DNA from: Lacrimispora xylanisolvens
GTDB taxonomy: Bacteria > Bacillota > Clostridia > Lachnospirales > Lachnospiraceae
NCBI GenBank assembly: GCA_017084465.1
Contig: CP070896.1
Location: 5,135,501 to 5,199,500, forward strand
Reading direction: 5' to 3'
Length of the DNA: 64,000 bases
Part shown: positions 1 through 8,811 of the stretch, one piece after another
Layout: each line of letters opens with the position of its first letter
How positions within the stretch are numbered: position 1 is the first letter of the stretch
Program-made: the position numbers and the translations under genes
Notes under the pieces: model-generated
Told to the model about the DNA's origin: nothing
What the model saw: only the letters and a program-made list of their open reading frames with translations
Databases searched by the model: none

Positions 1-2
1 TT

Positions 3-872
3 AGAATCATGATTTTCAGTGGGGGAGAGCCACTGATGCGACCGGATATTTATCATTTGGTATCTCATGCCGTAAAAGCCGGTCTAAGGCCGGTCTTTGG
101 AACCAATGGGACACTTTTGACGGAAGAAACGGCCAGAAAGTTAAAAGACTGCGGTGCTGCAGCCATGGGAATCAGCGTGGATAGTTTAAATGAAGAAAAG
201 CATAATGATTTCAGAGGCTGCTCCGATGCATTCCGCTTAACCATGGAAGGAATTGAAAACTGCAAAAAAGTGGGACTGCCATTTCAGATCCATACCACAG
301 TTCTGGACTGGAATCAGGCGGAAGTAAGCGATATCATTGATTTTAGTGTAAATGTGGGAGCTGTGGCAAACTACATATTCTTTCTCATTCCAGTGGGAAG
401 AGGAAAATTTCTGGAAGACACTTCCCTGCAGGTTATGGAATATGAAGCACTATTAAAAACCATTATGGAGAAACAGAAAAATGTACCCATTGATATAAAG
501 CCCACCTGTGCGCCCCAATTTGTCCGTGTGGCAAAGGAACTGGAGGTTCAGAGCCGTTTTAAGAAGGGCTGCCTTGCTGGCTTGTCTTACTGTGTGATTA
601 CTCCAGAGGGGCTGGTAAGGCCGTGTGCATATATGATGGAAATTGCGGGAGATGTCCGGAAGGATTCATTTGATAAAATCTGGTCTGAAAGCAGTGTGTT
701 TAAAAGGTTAAGAAGCAGGGAGTATAAGGGTACCTGCAGTACATGCGATTACAAAGAAGACTGCGGTGGCTGCCGGGCGAGAGCCGGATATTACCACGAC
801 GGTGACTATATGGCGGAGGACAGTTACTGTGGATTTGGAACCAGGTGGAAGGAGGGACTTCCTGCAAAATGA
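3..872 (+). CDS. Radical SAM/SPASM enzyme, AhbD/NirJ-like (5' end outside window)
   Basis: The frame is already open at the left edge, so the N-terminus with the CxxxCxxC cluster motif lies outside the window. FSGGEP (SAM binding) follows just after Met at base 9. The C-terminal third is a SPASM domain with cysteines near residues 243, 246, 252, 255 and 274 (CSTC...CGGC...YC). The spacing and the GGCRARAxYxxGDYxAED ending resemble AhbD/NirJ enzymes, which remove propionate or acetate side chains in alternative haem or haem d1 synthesis. The stop overlaps the start of the next gene (ATGA), so it is translationally coupled to a metal-chelate ABC importer, which fits iron or tetrapyrrole metabolism. 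Peptide-modifying SPASM enzymes cannot be excluded. Confidence 0.78.
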   Translation, partial: RIMIFSGGEPLMRPDIYHLVSHAVKAGLRPVFGTNGTLLTEETARKLKDCGAAAMGISVDSLNEEKHNDFRGCSDAFRLTMEGIENCKKVGLPFQIHTTVLDWNQAEVSDIIDFSVNVGAVANYIFFLIPVGRGKFLEDTSLQVMEYEALLKTIMEKQKNVPIDIKPTCAPQFVRVAKELEVQSRFKKGCLAGLSYCVITPEGLVRPCAYMMEIAGDVRKDSFDKIWSESSVFKRLRSREYKGTCSTCDYKEDCGGCRARAGYYHDGDYMAEDSYCGFGTRWKEGLPAK

Positions 873-1827
873 AATTCCGTTTGCTGAAAATAACGGTATT
901 AATTATGATACTTACTTCCTTCTTATCCGGATGTGCAGCACGGACTGTGGCAGTAGCCAGCAATGATGCAGATGATCAGACCGGGTATTATCAATTTACG
1001 GATGCGTTAGGACAGGAGATCCGGGTGAAAAATCCCAAACGTGTTGTTGCGCTCATGGGAAGCTTTGCGGATACCTGGCAAAAAGCAGGGGGAGAGCTAT
1101 TGGGAGTGACCGATGATGCATTTGAAGAAAGAGGTCTTGAACTTCCTGACAACGTGATTTCTGTGGGGAAGTACAACAGCCCTAACCTGGAGACGATCAT
1201 TGGTCTGAATCCTGATCTCGTCATATTGTCATCTGAGACGAAAGAGCACACAGCTCTAAAGGAAGCGTTGAAACAGGCAGGAATTACAACTGCCTATTTT
1301 CATGTGACTTACTTTGAGGATTACCTTTCCATGCTGCGAATCTGCACAGATATTACTGGAAGAGAGGATTTATATAAGAAAAATGGATTGGAGACAAAGC
1401 AGCAGATTGAAACTGTGATCAATAAGAATGTCCCTGAAAATTCTCCAAGAGTTCTTTTTCTTATCACCTATTCCGGCGGCGTCGTGGCAAAAAATTCTGA
1501 ATGCATGACAGGAAAAATGTTGAAAGACTTAGGCTGCATCAATCTGGCAGATGAAAACAAAAGCCTGTTAAAAGAATTTACCATGGAAGCCATCATGAAA
1601 GAAGACCCGGATTATATCTTTGTTGTTCCTATGGGGAATGATGATGCGCAGGCAAATAAAAATCTAAAAGAAAGTATCGAGAAGAATCCGGCGTGGAATG
1701 GTTTGAAAGCAGTTCAGAATCAGCATTATATCCTTCTTCCAAAAGATAAGTTTTTATATAAGCCCAACGAGAAATGGGGGGGGAGAGCTATGTTTACCTT
1801 TCTGAAATTCTCAGCGGCACCCGATAA
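869..1827 (+). CDS. ABC importer substrate-binding lipoprotein, FecB/BtuF type (ends in another frame)
   Basis: Extracellular binding protein for an iron-siderophore, haem or cobalamin ligand. The start ATG at 869 overlaps the previous stop and follows a strong AGGAGGG. A hydrophobic signal ends in lipobox LSGC (Cys22), and a periplasmic-binding fold of about 300 residues follows. As printed, the frame runs straight into the permease, giving one 649-residue product. However, a run of eight G (1776-1783) lies in the C-terminal NEKW motif. With the run read as six or nine G, the protein continues W-G-E-S-Y-V-Y-L-S-E-I-L and stops at 1825-1827. That is the usual C-terminus of this family, so the fusion is most likely an indel. 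Confidence 0.75.
1776..1783 (+). repeat. G8 homopolymer at the binding-protein/permease junction
   Basis: Eight consecutive G residues. Together with the following AG they also form the ribosome-binding site (GGGGGAG) for the permease ATG at 1790. Tract length decides whether the binding protein ends normally at 1827 or is fused to the permease. It could be a sequencing error, a slippage-prone tract or a translational frameshift site. Confidence 0.7.
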
Positions 1828-2818
1828 AAAAGGCTATTTGTTTCTGTTGATTTCCTTTGCTTTTCTTATTGTTTCTGCTTTGCTTGGTTTATTTTCCGGT
1901 GCCAGCTTCATTCCGCCCTCTGTGATATTTGAGGTTTTATTCTCCGGCAGAACGCAGGATCCGGTTTACCGTATTTTTATGACTGTGCGGGTGCCGAGAG
2001 TTATGGGAGCACTGCTTGCAGGAAGTGGCCTTGCTGTTTCCGGATCAATTCTTCAGACGGTGTTTCATAATCCACTTGCAAGTCCCAATATCATAGGTGT
2101 CAATGCAGGGGCAGGGCTGTTTGTTCTGATCTGCTCTATTCTTTTTCCAGGTGCCCATGACCTGATACCCTTTGCTGCATTTTTAGGAGCGCTTCTTGCA
2201 TCGGTTCTGATTCTGCTTATTGGGATGACCAGCCGGATGTCGCAGTTATTGCTTGTTCTGTCCGGATTTGTGATCAACAGCCTGTTTACAGCCGGAATGA
2301 ATGCAGTACTGATATTGTTTCCGGATGCTTATGTAGGCGCGGGTAACTTTCTGGCAGGAGGTCTTTCCGGGGTTACTACGGATCGGCTGATTTATCCCAC
2401 TTTTGGCATACTGGGAGGGATTTTGCTTTCTTTCTGCTGCGCAAAAGGTTTAAATCACCTGGGGCTTGGCACAGAACGTGCCGGCGCTTTAGGAATGAAT
2501 GTACCTGTGATCAGATGCCTGGCAATTGTAATCGCCGCGGCTTTGGCGGGTGCAGCTGTCAGCTTTGCAGGGCTCATTGGTTTTGTGGGTCTTATTATTC
2601 CTCATGGAGTGAAGCTTTTAATCGGTACGGATAACCGTTTCGTTTTACCCGGCAGCGCGCTTCTTGGCGGAATGTTTGTTATATTATGTGATCTTTTTGC
2701 ACGGACGTTATTTATTCCTTATGAACTTCCGGTAGGGATCCTGTTGTCTATCGTGGGCTGCCCATTCTTTCTTTATCTGATTCTGAAAAACAGAAACAGG
2801 AGGGATATGGAGTGTTAA
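1790..2818 (+). CDS. Metal-chelate ABC importer permease, FecCD/BtuC family
   Basis: Integral membrane subunit of the importer, 342 residues from the ATG at 1790 with the G-rich ribosome-binding site just upstream. The sequence shows about ten hydrophobic segments. Family signatures include PRVMGALLAGSGLAVSGSILQ in the N-terminal half and GLIGFVGLIIPH near the C-terminal coupling region. The length matches the family. It is open in the same frame as the upstream binding protein because of the G8 run. It overlaps the ATPase gene by 7 bases, so the three importer genes form one unit. The substrate class is iron chelate, haem or corrinoid and cannot be resolved from sequence. Confidence 0.88.
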   Translation: MFTFLKFSAAPDKKGYLFLLISFAFLIVSALLGLFSGASFIPPSVIFEVLFSGRTQDPVYRIFMTVRVPRVMGALLAGSGLAVSGSILQTVFHNPLASPNIIGVNAGAGLFVLICSILFPGAHDLIPFAAFLGALLASVLILLIGMTSRMSQLLLVLSGFVINSLFTAGMNAVLILFPDAYVGAGNFLAGGLSGVTTDRLIYPTFGILGGILLSFCCAKGLNHLGLGTERAGALGMNVPVIRCLAIVIAAALAGAAVSFAGLIGFVGLIIPHGVKLLIGTDNRFVLPGSALLGGMFVILCDLFARTLFIPYELPVGILLSIVGCPFFLYLILKNRNRRDMEC

Positions 2819-3600
2819 AAATGGAGGGGGTTTCTTATTCCTATCATAAAAACAGACCGGTTATCACAAATCTGGATTTAGAAATAGAGGCTGGGAAGAT
2901 AACGACTATTGCCGGGCCAAATGGCTGCGGAAAGAGTACGGTCTTAAAGCTGGCCTCCCGCCTGCTGAAACCCCAGGCTGGCGAAATTTTTTTAGGTGAA
3001 AAAAATATCTCTCATATGAATAAGAGAGCGGTGGCGAGAGAGGTGTCCATGCTTTTCCAGAACAGTCAGATTCCAGATATGACCGCTATTCGAGCAGTAA
3101 TGGCTGCAAGATATCCTTACCAGTCTTCTTTTACCGGTTATACAAAAGAAGAGGAAGAGATGAGCGAATGTGCCATGGAACTGACTGGATGCAAAGAGTT
3201 TCGTCATAAAAACATGGCAGAGCTTTCGGGTGGTGAGCGGCAGAGAGTATTTCTCTCAATGATTTACAATCAGGATACTCCCCTGATTCTTCTTGATGAG
3301 CCGACTACCTATCTGGACATTCATGTTACCTATGAAATAATGGAACTGATTCGAAACCTGAACAAAAATCGAAAGAAAACCATAGTGATGGTGCTTCATG
3401 ATTTAAATCTGGCTCTTCAGTATTCGGATTCTCTTATCTTAATGAATCACGGCAGCATTTTTAACATTCATACACCAGATGATGATGGTATTTTAGAAAG
3501 CATTAAATCTCTTTTTGGCATAGAAGTCCGCAATTTCAGAGATAGCCAGAATTCTTTTTATTGCTTTGCCCAATCTGTTGATAATGATATGATTGTATAG
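2812..3600 (+). CDS. Metal-chelate ABC importer ATPase, FecE/BtuD type
   Basis: Cytoplasmic ATPase that powers the FecCD/BtuC importer. Visible motifs in order are Walker A GPNGCGKST (about residue 35), Q-loop, signature LSGGERQR, Walker B LILLDEP and switch histidine VLHDLN. The start chosen is GTG 2812, seven bases after AGGAGGG and overlapping the permease stop. An ATG lies three codons later. Length (262) is normal. The gene stop (TAG) lies inside one arm of the inverted repeat in front of the next regulator gene. Confidence 0.9.
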   Translation: MLKMEGVSYSYHKNRPVITNLDLEIEAGKITTIAGPNGCGKSTVLKLASRLLKPQAGEIFLGEKNISHMNKRAVAREVSMLFQNSQIPDMTAIRAVMAARYPYQSSFTGYTKEEEEMSECAMELTGCKEFRHKNMAELSGGERQRVFLSMIYNQDTPLILLDEPTTYLDIHVTYEIMELIRNLNKNRKKTIVMVLHDLNLALQYSDSLILMNHGSIFNIHTPDDDGILESIKSLFGIEVRNFRDSQNSFYCFAQSVDNDMIV

Positions 3601-3660
3601 TTGATTAAAACAAATAAAATACTTGACAAAATCAACTATAATGATAAGATATAATTATCA
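3596..3660 (+). promoter_or_regulatory. Promoter with two inverted repeats upstream of the MarR-GNAT gene
   Basis: A TTGACA (3623-3628) and AT-rich -10 candidates (TAAGAT 3645-3650, TATAAT 3650-3655) precede the MarR-type gene. A perfect 11-bp inverted repeat TATAGTTGATT (3596-3606) / AATCAACTATA (3630-3640) surrounds the -35 region. A second dyad TGATAA (3642-3647) / TTATCA (3655-3660) covers the -10. MarR proteins commonly bind such dyads to repress their own gene, so autoregulation is the simplest reading. Confidence 0.5.
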
Positions 3661-3682
3661 TTTTACAGCAGGAGGCAAAGCC

Positions 3683-4611
3683 ATGCAGAGTAACCTGAAG
3701 AAATACATAGGAATTATTCGTAGTTTTAACCGATATTACACCAATGTTCTGGGATTGCTTAACCAGCATTTTCTGGATAGTCCCTATTCCCTTTCAGAAG
3801 TGCGGATTCTTCATGAGATCGAAAAAACAGAGCAATGTACAGCCAGCATGCTGGCAGATACCCTTTCTATGGATGTGGGGTACTTAAGCCGGATATTAAA
3901 AAAGTTTCAAAAATCAGGATTGATTGAGAAAAAAAAGTCTGCAGAAGACAGACGTTCTCAATATCTTACCGTAACTCCATTTGGAAAGGAAAACCAGGAT
4001 CAGTTTAATGACCGTTCTGACCAGCAGATAGAAAAGCTGGTGGAGACCCTTCCTGAGGAAGAAATTAAGGTGCTGGCACGGAACATGACTTCCATTGAAA
4101 CCATATTGACAAAAGGAAAAAATATCAGGCGCAGTGATATTACCATTCGTGATGATGTAAGACCGGGAGATGCAGGATATCTTACTTATTTACATGGCTG
4201 GATTTACAAAAAGAATATGATTATTCCGTGGCATTTGAGGGGTATGTTGCAGAATCCTTTTATCAGTTTCTGGTTCAGTATAATCCGGAGAAAGACAGGC
4301 TGTGGTGTGCAGAGCATGAGGGAGAGATCGTGGGCTGCATCGGTATTGTGGGTCATGGGGAGAGGGCCCAGCTTCGGTGGTTCCTTCTGCACCCCAATTA
4401 CCGGGGAATGGGACTTGGGAAAGATCTTTTTGAACTGGCTATGTCTTTTGCCAGAGAAAAAGGCTTTAAGAAGGTATATTTAGAAACTACCAATGATTTA
4501 ACAACGGCTATTGGGATGTATACGAAGGCAGGATTTATAAAGACAGCAGAAAAGGAGAATCGGGCTTGGCGGGATGATTTGCTGGGGCTGGAATTCGAAA
4601 TGGAGATATAA
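3683..4611 (+). CDS. MarR-type winged-helix / GNAT acetyltransferase two-domain protein (frameshifted)
   Basis: Residues about 1-145 are a MarR winged helix (segment SEVRILHEIE, then AEDRRSQYLTVT in the wing). Residues about 150-310 are a GNAT acetyltransferase with the acetyl-CoA loop, LHPNYRGMGLGKDL. The start ATG at 3683 has a good AGGAGG, while the longer upstream reading lacks one. The A run at 4208-4212 has five A where six restore the frame (YKKEYDYSVAFEGY), so the two reading frames are one gene of about 309 residues. Two-domain MarR-GNAT proteins are common in Firmicutes, but the acetyl acceptor is generally unknown. It probably binds the dyads in its own promoter. Confidence 0.82.
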
Positions 4612-4667
4612 ACCTGAAATTCTGTTAATACAATATAATAATTGAAAGAAAGAAGAGGTACTACTGA

Positions 4668-5006
4668 ATGAATTATGATGGAATCATCATTGGTATAGGG
4701 ACATTTCTGATTATCGGACTGCTGCATCCGGTTGTTATTAAGGCAGAGTATTATTTTACTGTTAAAATATGGCCCTTGTTTCTGATATTTGGACTATTGT
4801 GCTTTGTAATTTCTCTTTTGTCTCCTTCTTCCACGGAGCGGTCACTGTCTGCAGTCCTTGGCTGTTCTCTTTTGTGGAGTATAAAAGAAATTTTTGAGCA
4901 GAAGAAGAGAGTGGAAAAGGGGTGGTTTCCTGAAAATCCAAAAAGAAAAACATTAAAAACCGCAGAACTGGGTGGGAAAGGAAAAATAAAAATATATTTC
5001 ATATAA
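4668..5006 (+). CDS. DUF4491 family small membrane protein
   Basis: 112 residues with three hydrophobic segments and the family-typical opening MNYDGIIIGIGTFLIIGL and the motif ELFEQKKRVEKGWFP-N-KR (here EIFEQKKRVEKGWFPENPKR). DUF4491 proteins are short inner-membrane proteins of gut Firmicutes and Bacteroidetes with no known function. An AAGAAGAGG-like ribosome-binding site precedes the ATG. The last 20 residues are lysine-rich and less typical. The gene stands alone between the MarR-GNAT gene and a terminator. Confidence 0.75.
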   Translation: MNYDGIIIGIGTFLIIGLLHPVVIKAEYYFTVKIWPLFLIFGLLCFVISLLSPSSTERSLSAVLGCSLLWSIKEIFEQKKRVEKGWFPENPKRKTLKTAELGGKGKIKIYFI

Positions 5007-5072
5007 GATAGTTATAAGAAAAATATTAATGACGATATTAATCTGTAACCATTCTAATTATGCAAGTTATGG

Positions 5073-5097
5073 GAGACACTGAAAGGTGTCTCTTTTT
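5073..5097 (+). terminator. Rho-independent terminator after DUF4491 gene
   Basis: Seven-bp stem GAGACAC / GTGTCTC with a TGAAAG loop, followed by a T-rich tail (TTTTTG). Confidence 0.8.
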
Positions 5098-5143
5098 GTT
5101 CCCTATATACCAAAGTATGCAAAGCCTGTGAAGTAAATTGGTT

Positions 5144-5173
5144 TTGCGGGTAAAACAACCGAAATGCTATACT
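5144..5173 (+). promoter_or_regulatory. Sigma-A type promoter of the PTS operon
   Basis: TTGCGG (5144-5149), 18-bp spacer, TATACT (5168-5173), followed by AAAGGAGG and the ATG of the PRD regulator at 5195. The short leader shows no obvious antiterminator hairpin. Confidence 0.55.
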
Positions 5174-5194
5174 GAGCACATAAAGGAGGAAATC

Positions 5195-7222
5195 ATGGAA
5201 AACCGACTTCCAAAAATATTTGAACTTGTCTGTCAGAACAAACGGGAATTAACAGTCCGGGAGTTTGCCACTCAGTTTGGAGTGAGTACCAGAACCGTTT
5301 ACAGTGATGTAAAAAAGCTGAATGAGCTTCTGGAGACAGGCGGATATCCCATTATACAGGCAGATAAAGGGAAACTGCATTATGCAGAACCGTTAACAAT
5401 TGAATTTGAAAGTCTTCTTGCTTCCACCTCGGATTTTGTTTTAACCAATCAACGAATCCGGCGTCTGCGGATTGTAGAGACCATACTTCTGGCAGGAGAC
5501 CAGTTTACGGTAGAGGATCTTTTGAAGGTTCTGGATATCTCCAGAAACACGCTGATTGCGGATTTAAAGGAAATAAAGGAAATGCTGGCTATTCACTCAA
5601 TCGCAATAGAATCCACACCCTTTAAAGGTTACCGTGTAATTGCGAAAGAGCTAAATATCCGAAATCTTCTGATCCTGTCAGTCAGTGAAGACCCTTTGTT
5701 TTTTGAAAACCGGCCTTCGGGCGATCTGGAAATCATAAAGAAGTGTGAAGCCTTTTTAGACGATGTGTCAGGAAGACTGAGCGTGGAACTCAGTGATGTT
5801 TCATTTCACCGGATGCTGGCTGCATTCTGGGTCACCTATGCAAGAATTTCCATGGGAAAGGTCTTTCCGGAAGGTCCCAAAGATCCATTGACAAGAGAGG
5901 AAATCACCTTTTTACAGAAAAGAAAAGAGCTTGCATCTATTTTTGGAACGGAAGTGTCCTTAGATGACTGCTTTTATCTGGCTAATAAGCTGACGGAAGC
6001 GTCTGTGGTAAAGTATGAAGAACTGCTTTCCGAGCAATGGCTCCCCTTTCATCTGGTAACCAACCAGTTTATTGAAGCAGTCGCCAGGGAATACCCCTTT
6101 GAAGCATTTGTTACAGATACAAAGCTGTACGAGGGACTGCTCAATCATCTCCGGCCAGCCTATAAAAGGGCTTTATCCGAAGAGTGGGCCCAAAACCCGC
6201 TGCTGGATTATGTAAGGGAGAACTTCTCCCAGCTTAACGATGCTGTCTCTAAAGGGGTTATGCTGGTAGAGGATAAGCTGAAAGTTCATTTTAATGAGCA
6301 TGAAGTATCATACTTCACACTGTTGTTTGCTTCGGTAATTGAAAGAAATGAAAAACAGGTACGCAGAACGCCCAATGTAATTATTGTCTGCAATGCAGGA
6401 ATCAGCACCTCCGAGATCTTAAAAAGCAGACTGGAAGCCATGTTTCATGTAAACATACTGGGGACATTCAGCCTTCGCAATGCGGCTTTGTGGCTGATGG
6501 AACACGTGCCCGACTTTATTGTTTCAACGGTACCTTTTAAATGGAAAGATATACAGGTATTAAAAGTCAGTCCGTTCCTCTCGGATTATGATATCAGAGA
6601 AATACAAAATCAGTTATCTTTTTTAACTGCCAGAATTCATCTGGGAGATGTTATGGGCATTATTCGCAAATACGCAGATATCAAAGAAGAACAGATTCCA
6701 GCTCTGAAAAAAGAATTAAGTTTATATTTGGGGTTCTCTGAAAAAACAGAACCCAGGAAAGGAATTTACCAACCTATGCTAAAAGAAATACTGACAACCG
6801 ATTTAATACAGGCAAAGTATTCTGCAGGCAGCAGAGACGAAGCTGTCAGGGAAAGCGGCAGACTGCTTGTTGAGAAAGGTCTGGCTGACGAAGCTTATAT
6901 TGAAGCAATGCTTAAAAATGTGGAGGTCAACGGAACCTACATTGTAATTGCTCCCGGAATCGCCATGCCTCATGCAAGACCGGAAGAAGGAGCACTTGGG
7001 ATCGGACTTAGCATTGTTACGCTGAAAGAGCCTGTGGTTTTTGGACATCCGAAAAATGATCCTGTTAAAATCGTCGTTGGTCTATGCGCCATCGATCACC
7101 AGTCACATTTAAAAGCTCTGACAGAACTTGCGGACATACTTATGGATGAGAAGAAAGTAGAAGAAATTATTAACGCAGATTCACAGCAGGAAATCATGAA
7201 AATTATAAAGGGGGAATCCTAA
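5195..7222 (+). CDS. PRD-domain transcriptional activator with EIIB and EIIA-like domains (BglG/MtlR/LicR type)
   Basis: A 675-residue PTS-controlled activator. Domains in order: N-terminal HTH (about 1-60), second HTH (about 80-140), two PRD regions (about 170-385), an EIIB-like domain with Cys399 in VCNAGIST, and a C-terminal EIIA domain with His593 in AMPHARPEEG. In this family, phosphorylation of PRD, EIIB and EIIA residues by PTS proteins tunes DNA binding to sugar supply. The start ATG 5195 follows AAAGGAGG. An upstream in-frame start lacks a ribosome-binding site. The gene sits directly before, and probably controls, the IIB-IIC-TrpA-like genes. No separate EIIA gene follows, so its own EIIA domain may serve the transporter. 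Confidence 0.88.
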   Translation: MENRLPKIFELVCQNKRELTVREFATQFGVSTRTVYSDVKKLNELLETGGYPIIQADKGKLHYAEPLTIEFESLLASTSDFVLTNQRIRRLRIVETILLAGDQFTVEDLLKVLDISRNTLIADLKEIKEMLAIHSIAIESTPFKGYRVIAKELNIRNLLILSVSEDPLFFENRPSGDLEIIKKCEAFLDDVSGRLSVELSDVSFHRMLAAFWVTYARISMGKVFPEGPKDPLTREEITFLQKRKELASIFGTEVSLDDCFYLANKLTEASVVKYEELLSEQWLPFHLVTNQFIEAVAREYPFEAFVTDTKLYEGLLNHLRPAYKRALSEEWAQNPLLDYVRENFSQLNDAVSKGVMLVEDKLKVHFNEHEVSYFTLLFASVIERNEKQVRRTPNVIIVCNAGISTSEILKSRLEAMFHVNILGTFSLRNAALWLMEHVPDFIVSTVPFKWKDIQVLKVSPFLSDYDIREIQNQLSFLTARIHLGDVMGIIRKYADIKEEQIPALKKELSLYLGFSEKTEPRKGIYQPMLKEILTTDLIQAKYSAGSRDEAVRESGRLLVEKGLADEAYIEAMLKNVEVNGTYIVIAPGIAMPHARPEEGALGIGLSIVTLKEPVVFGHPKNDPVKIVVGLCAIDHQSHLKALTELADILMDEKKVEEIINADSQQEIMKIIKGES

Positions 7223-7501
7223 ATGTTAAAAATAGTTACGGTATGTGGTGCAGGAGTGGGGAGCTCCATGATGCTTCGTTTGTTTACCCAGCAGATTTTA
7301 GATGGAGAAAAAATTGAAGCAGTGGTAGACGCGTCTGATATTGGTTCTGTGAGCCCTGATTTTTATGATATCTTAATAACCACTTCAGACTTTGCTGATG
7401 TGTTAAGAGATTCAAAGGCTCATATTATCCGCATTGATAATATGATGGATAAGCAGTATTTGAAAGAACAGCTTATGGAAGCAATTAATACAAAGAGATA
7501 A
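7223..7501 (+). CDS. PTS ascorbate-type EIIB component
   Basis: 92-residue cytoplasmic phosphocarrier of the L-ascorbate/galactitol superfamily. The phosphorylated cysteine is Cys8 in VCGAGVGSSMM, at the end of the first strand as expected. The ATG begins on the base after the preceding stop and the ribosome-binding site (GGGGG) lies in the end of the regulator gene, so translation is coupled. It passes phosphate to the IIC transporter encoded next. Confidence 0.9.
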   Translation: MLKIVTVCGAGVGSSMMLRLFTQQILDGEKIEAVVDASDIGSVSPDFYDILITTSDFADVLRDSKAHIIRIDNMMDKQYLKEQLMEAINTKR

Positions 7502-7530
7502 CAGGTGTAGAAGCCCTGGGAGGGAGAACT

Positions 7531-8811
7531 ATGGAAGTAATGATGTATCTGATTCGCAATGTGTTCAGCCAGGCGGTGTTCATCATTGGAATCGTAGTAA
7601 TTATAGGTATGGCTGCGCAGAAAAAGACCTGGGATCAGATTCTGCCAAGCGTAATCAAAACCATGATTGGTTTCACCATGATCAATGTAGGCGGACAGAC
7701 TCTTGGTGTATCTCTGCTGCCTTTGCAGACCATGATCACGAAAATATTTAATCTGCCGGAAATTCCCGTTGATATCGGTGCGGCACAAAGCGAAAGTCTT
7801 TCAGGAATCGGAACGGAGATGGCGCTGATCTTCGCACTGGGATTTGTTGTCAACCTTCTCCTTGCAAGATTCACCCGCTTTAAATACGTACATTTATCTG
7901 CTCACGTATCCTTTTTCTATGCTGGACTCATTGCAGCACTGCTGAAATTCGGAACCAACTTAAGCACGATCCCGTTAGTGGCAGTGGGTGCTGTTTTACT
8001 CGGCTCTTATATGACATTTTCCTGCGCTTACGTCGCCTTGTTTATGAAAGAGGTAAAAGGCGGGGAAGGGTTTACTCTTGCTCACTCCAGTTCTGTGGGA
8101 ATTCTTATTTCTTCCCTGCTGGCAAAAGCATTTGGTAATAAAGAGCATGATCTTGAGAATATCAATGTACCAAAAAAACTGAACTTTTTAAGAGAGATGA
8201 CTATTTCACTGACCATTGTTATGACCATCCTTTTCCTTGCCATCAGCCTTCTTTCCGGTCCATCCTGGGCATTGGAAAATGTTACCGGCGGACAGGATAT
8301 CCTGGTTTTCAGCTTTTTAAAAGGTTTGTCATTTGGTATGTGGATTACAGTTATTATTACCGGTGTCAGAATGATGCTTTCCGAAATTATTGCAGCATTC
8401 CACGGAATTGCCAATAAAATTATTCCTAATTCCGTACCTGGACTGGATATTCCGCTGTTGTTCCCCAATTACCCCAACTCAGTTATACTTGGTTTCCTGA
8501 CCAGCCTGATTGCAGGACTTTTGGGAATGATGGTTCTTGGTTTACTGAATTATCCGGTAGTAGTGTTCCCGGCACTGATTCCAACGTTCTTTACCGGTGC
8601 AGTAACTGCAATCTTCGGCAATGCCCACGGCGGCCGCAGAGGTGCCATAATCGGATCCTTTGTAAATGGTCTGATTCTGATCTTCGGACAAGCCCTTTTA
8701 CTGCCAATGATCGGAACCTACGCACCGATTATGAGAATCTTAAGTGAAACAGACTACTCCTTCTATGGACCGATTTTAGGCTGGATCCTGAGAATGTTTG
8801 GAGGAATGTAA
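7531..8811 (+). CDS. PTS ascorbate-type EIIC permease (UlaA/SgaT family)
   Basis: 426-residue polytopic membrane protein of the ascorbate-type PTS (PTS-AG superfamily), with about eleven hydrophobic segments. The family-type segment FGNAHGGRRGAIIGSF lies near the C-terminus. It imports its substrate with phosphorylation by the EIIB above. GGAGGGAG precedes the ATG. The stop and the start of the TrpA-like gene share one base (TAATG). The ula decarboxylase, epimerase and lactonase genes of true ascorbate use are absent, so the substrate may be a different sugar acid or polyol. Confidence 0.88.
   Translation: MEVMMYLIRNVFSQAVFIIGIVVIIGMAAQKKTWDQILPSVIKTMIGFTMINVGGQTLGVSLLPLQTMITKIFNLPEIPVDIGAAQSESLSGIGTEMALIFALGFVVNLLLARFTRFKYVHLSAHVSFFYAGLIAALLKFGTNLSTIPLVAVGAVLLGSYMTFSCAYVALFMKEVKGGEGFTLAHSSSVGILISSLLAKAFGNKEHDLENINVPKKLNFLREMTISLTIVMTILFLAISLLSGPSWALENVTGGQDILVFSFLKGLSFGMWITVIITGVRMMLSEIIAAFHGIANKIIPNSVPGLDIPLLFPNYPNSVILGFLTSLIAGLLGMMVLGLLNYPVVVFPALIPTFFTGAVTAIFGNAHGGRRGAIIGSFVNGLILIFGQALLLPMIGTYAPIMRILSETDYSFYGPILGWILRMFGGM

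Noticed and set aside
845..2818. A single 657-residue binding protein-permease fusion starting at GTG 845
   Set aside because: ATG 869 has the ribosome-binding site and gives the lipoprotein signal. The alternative frame at the G8 run gives the normal family C-terminus, so a natural fusion is unlikely.
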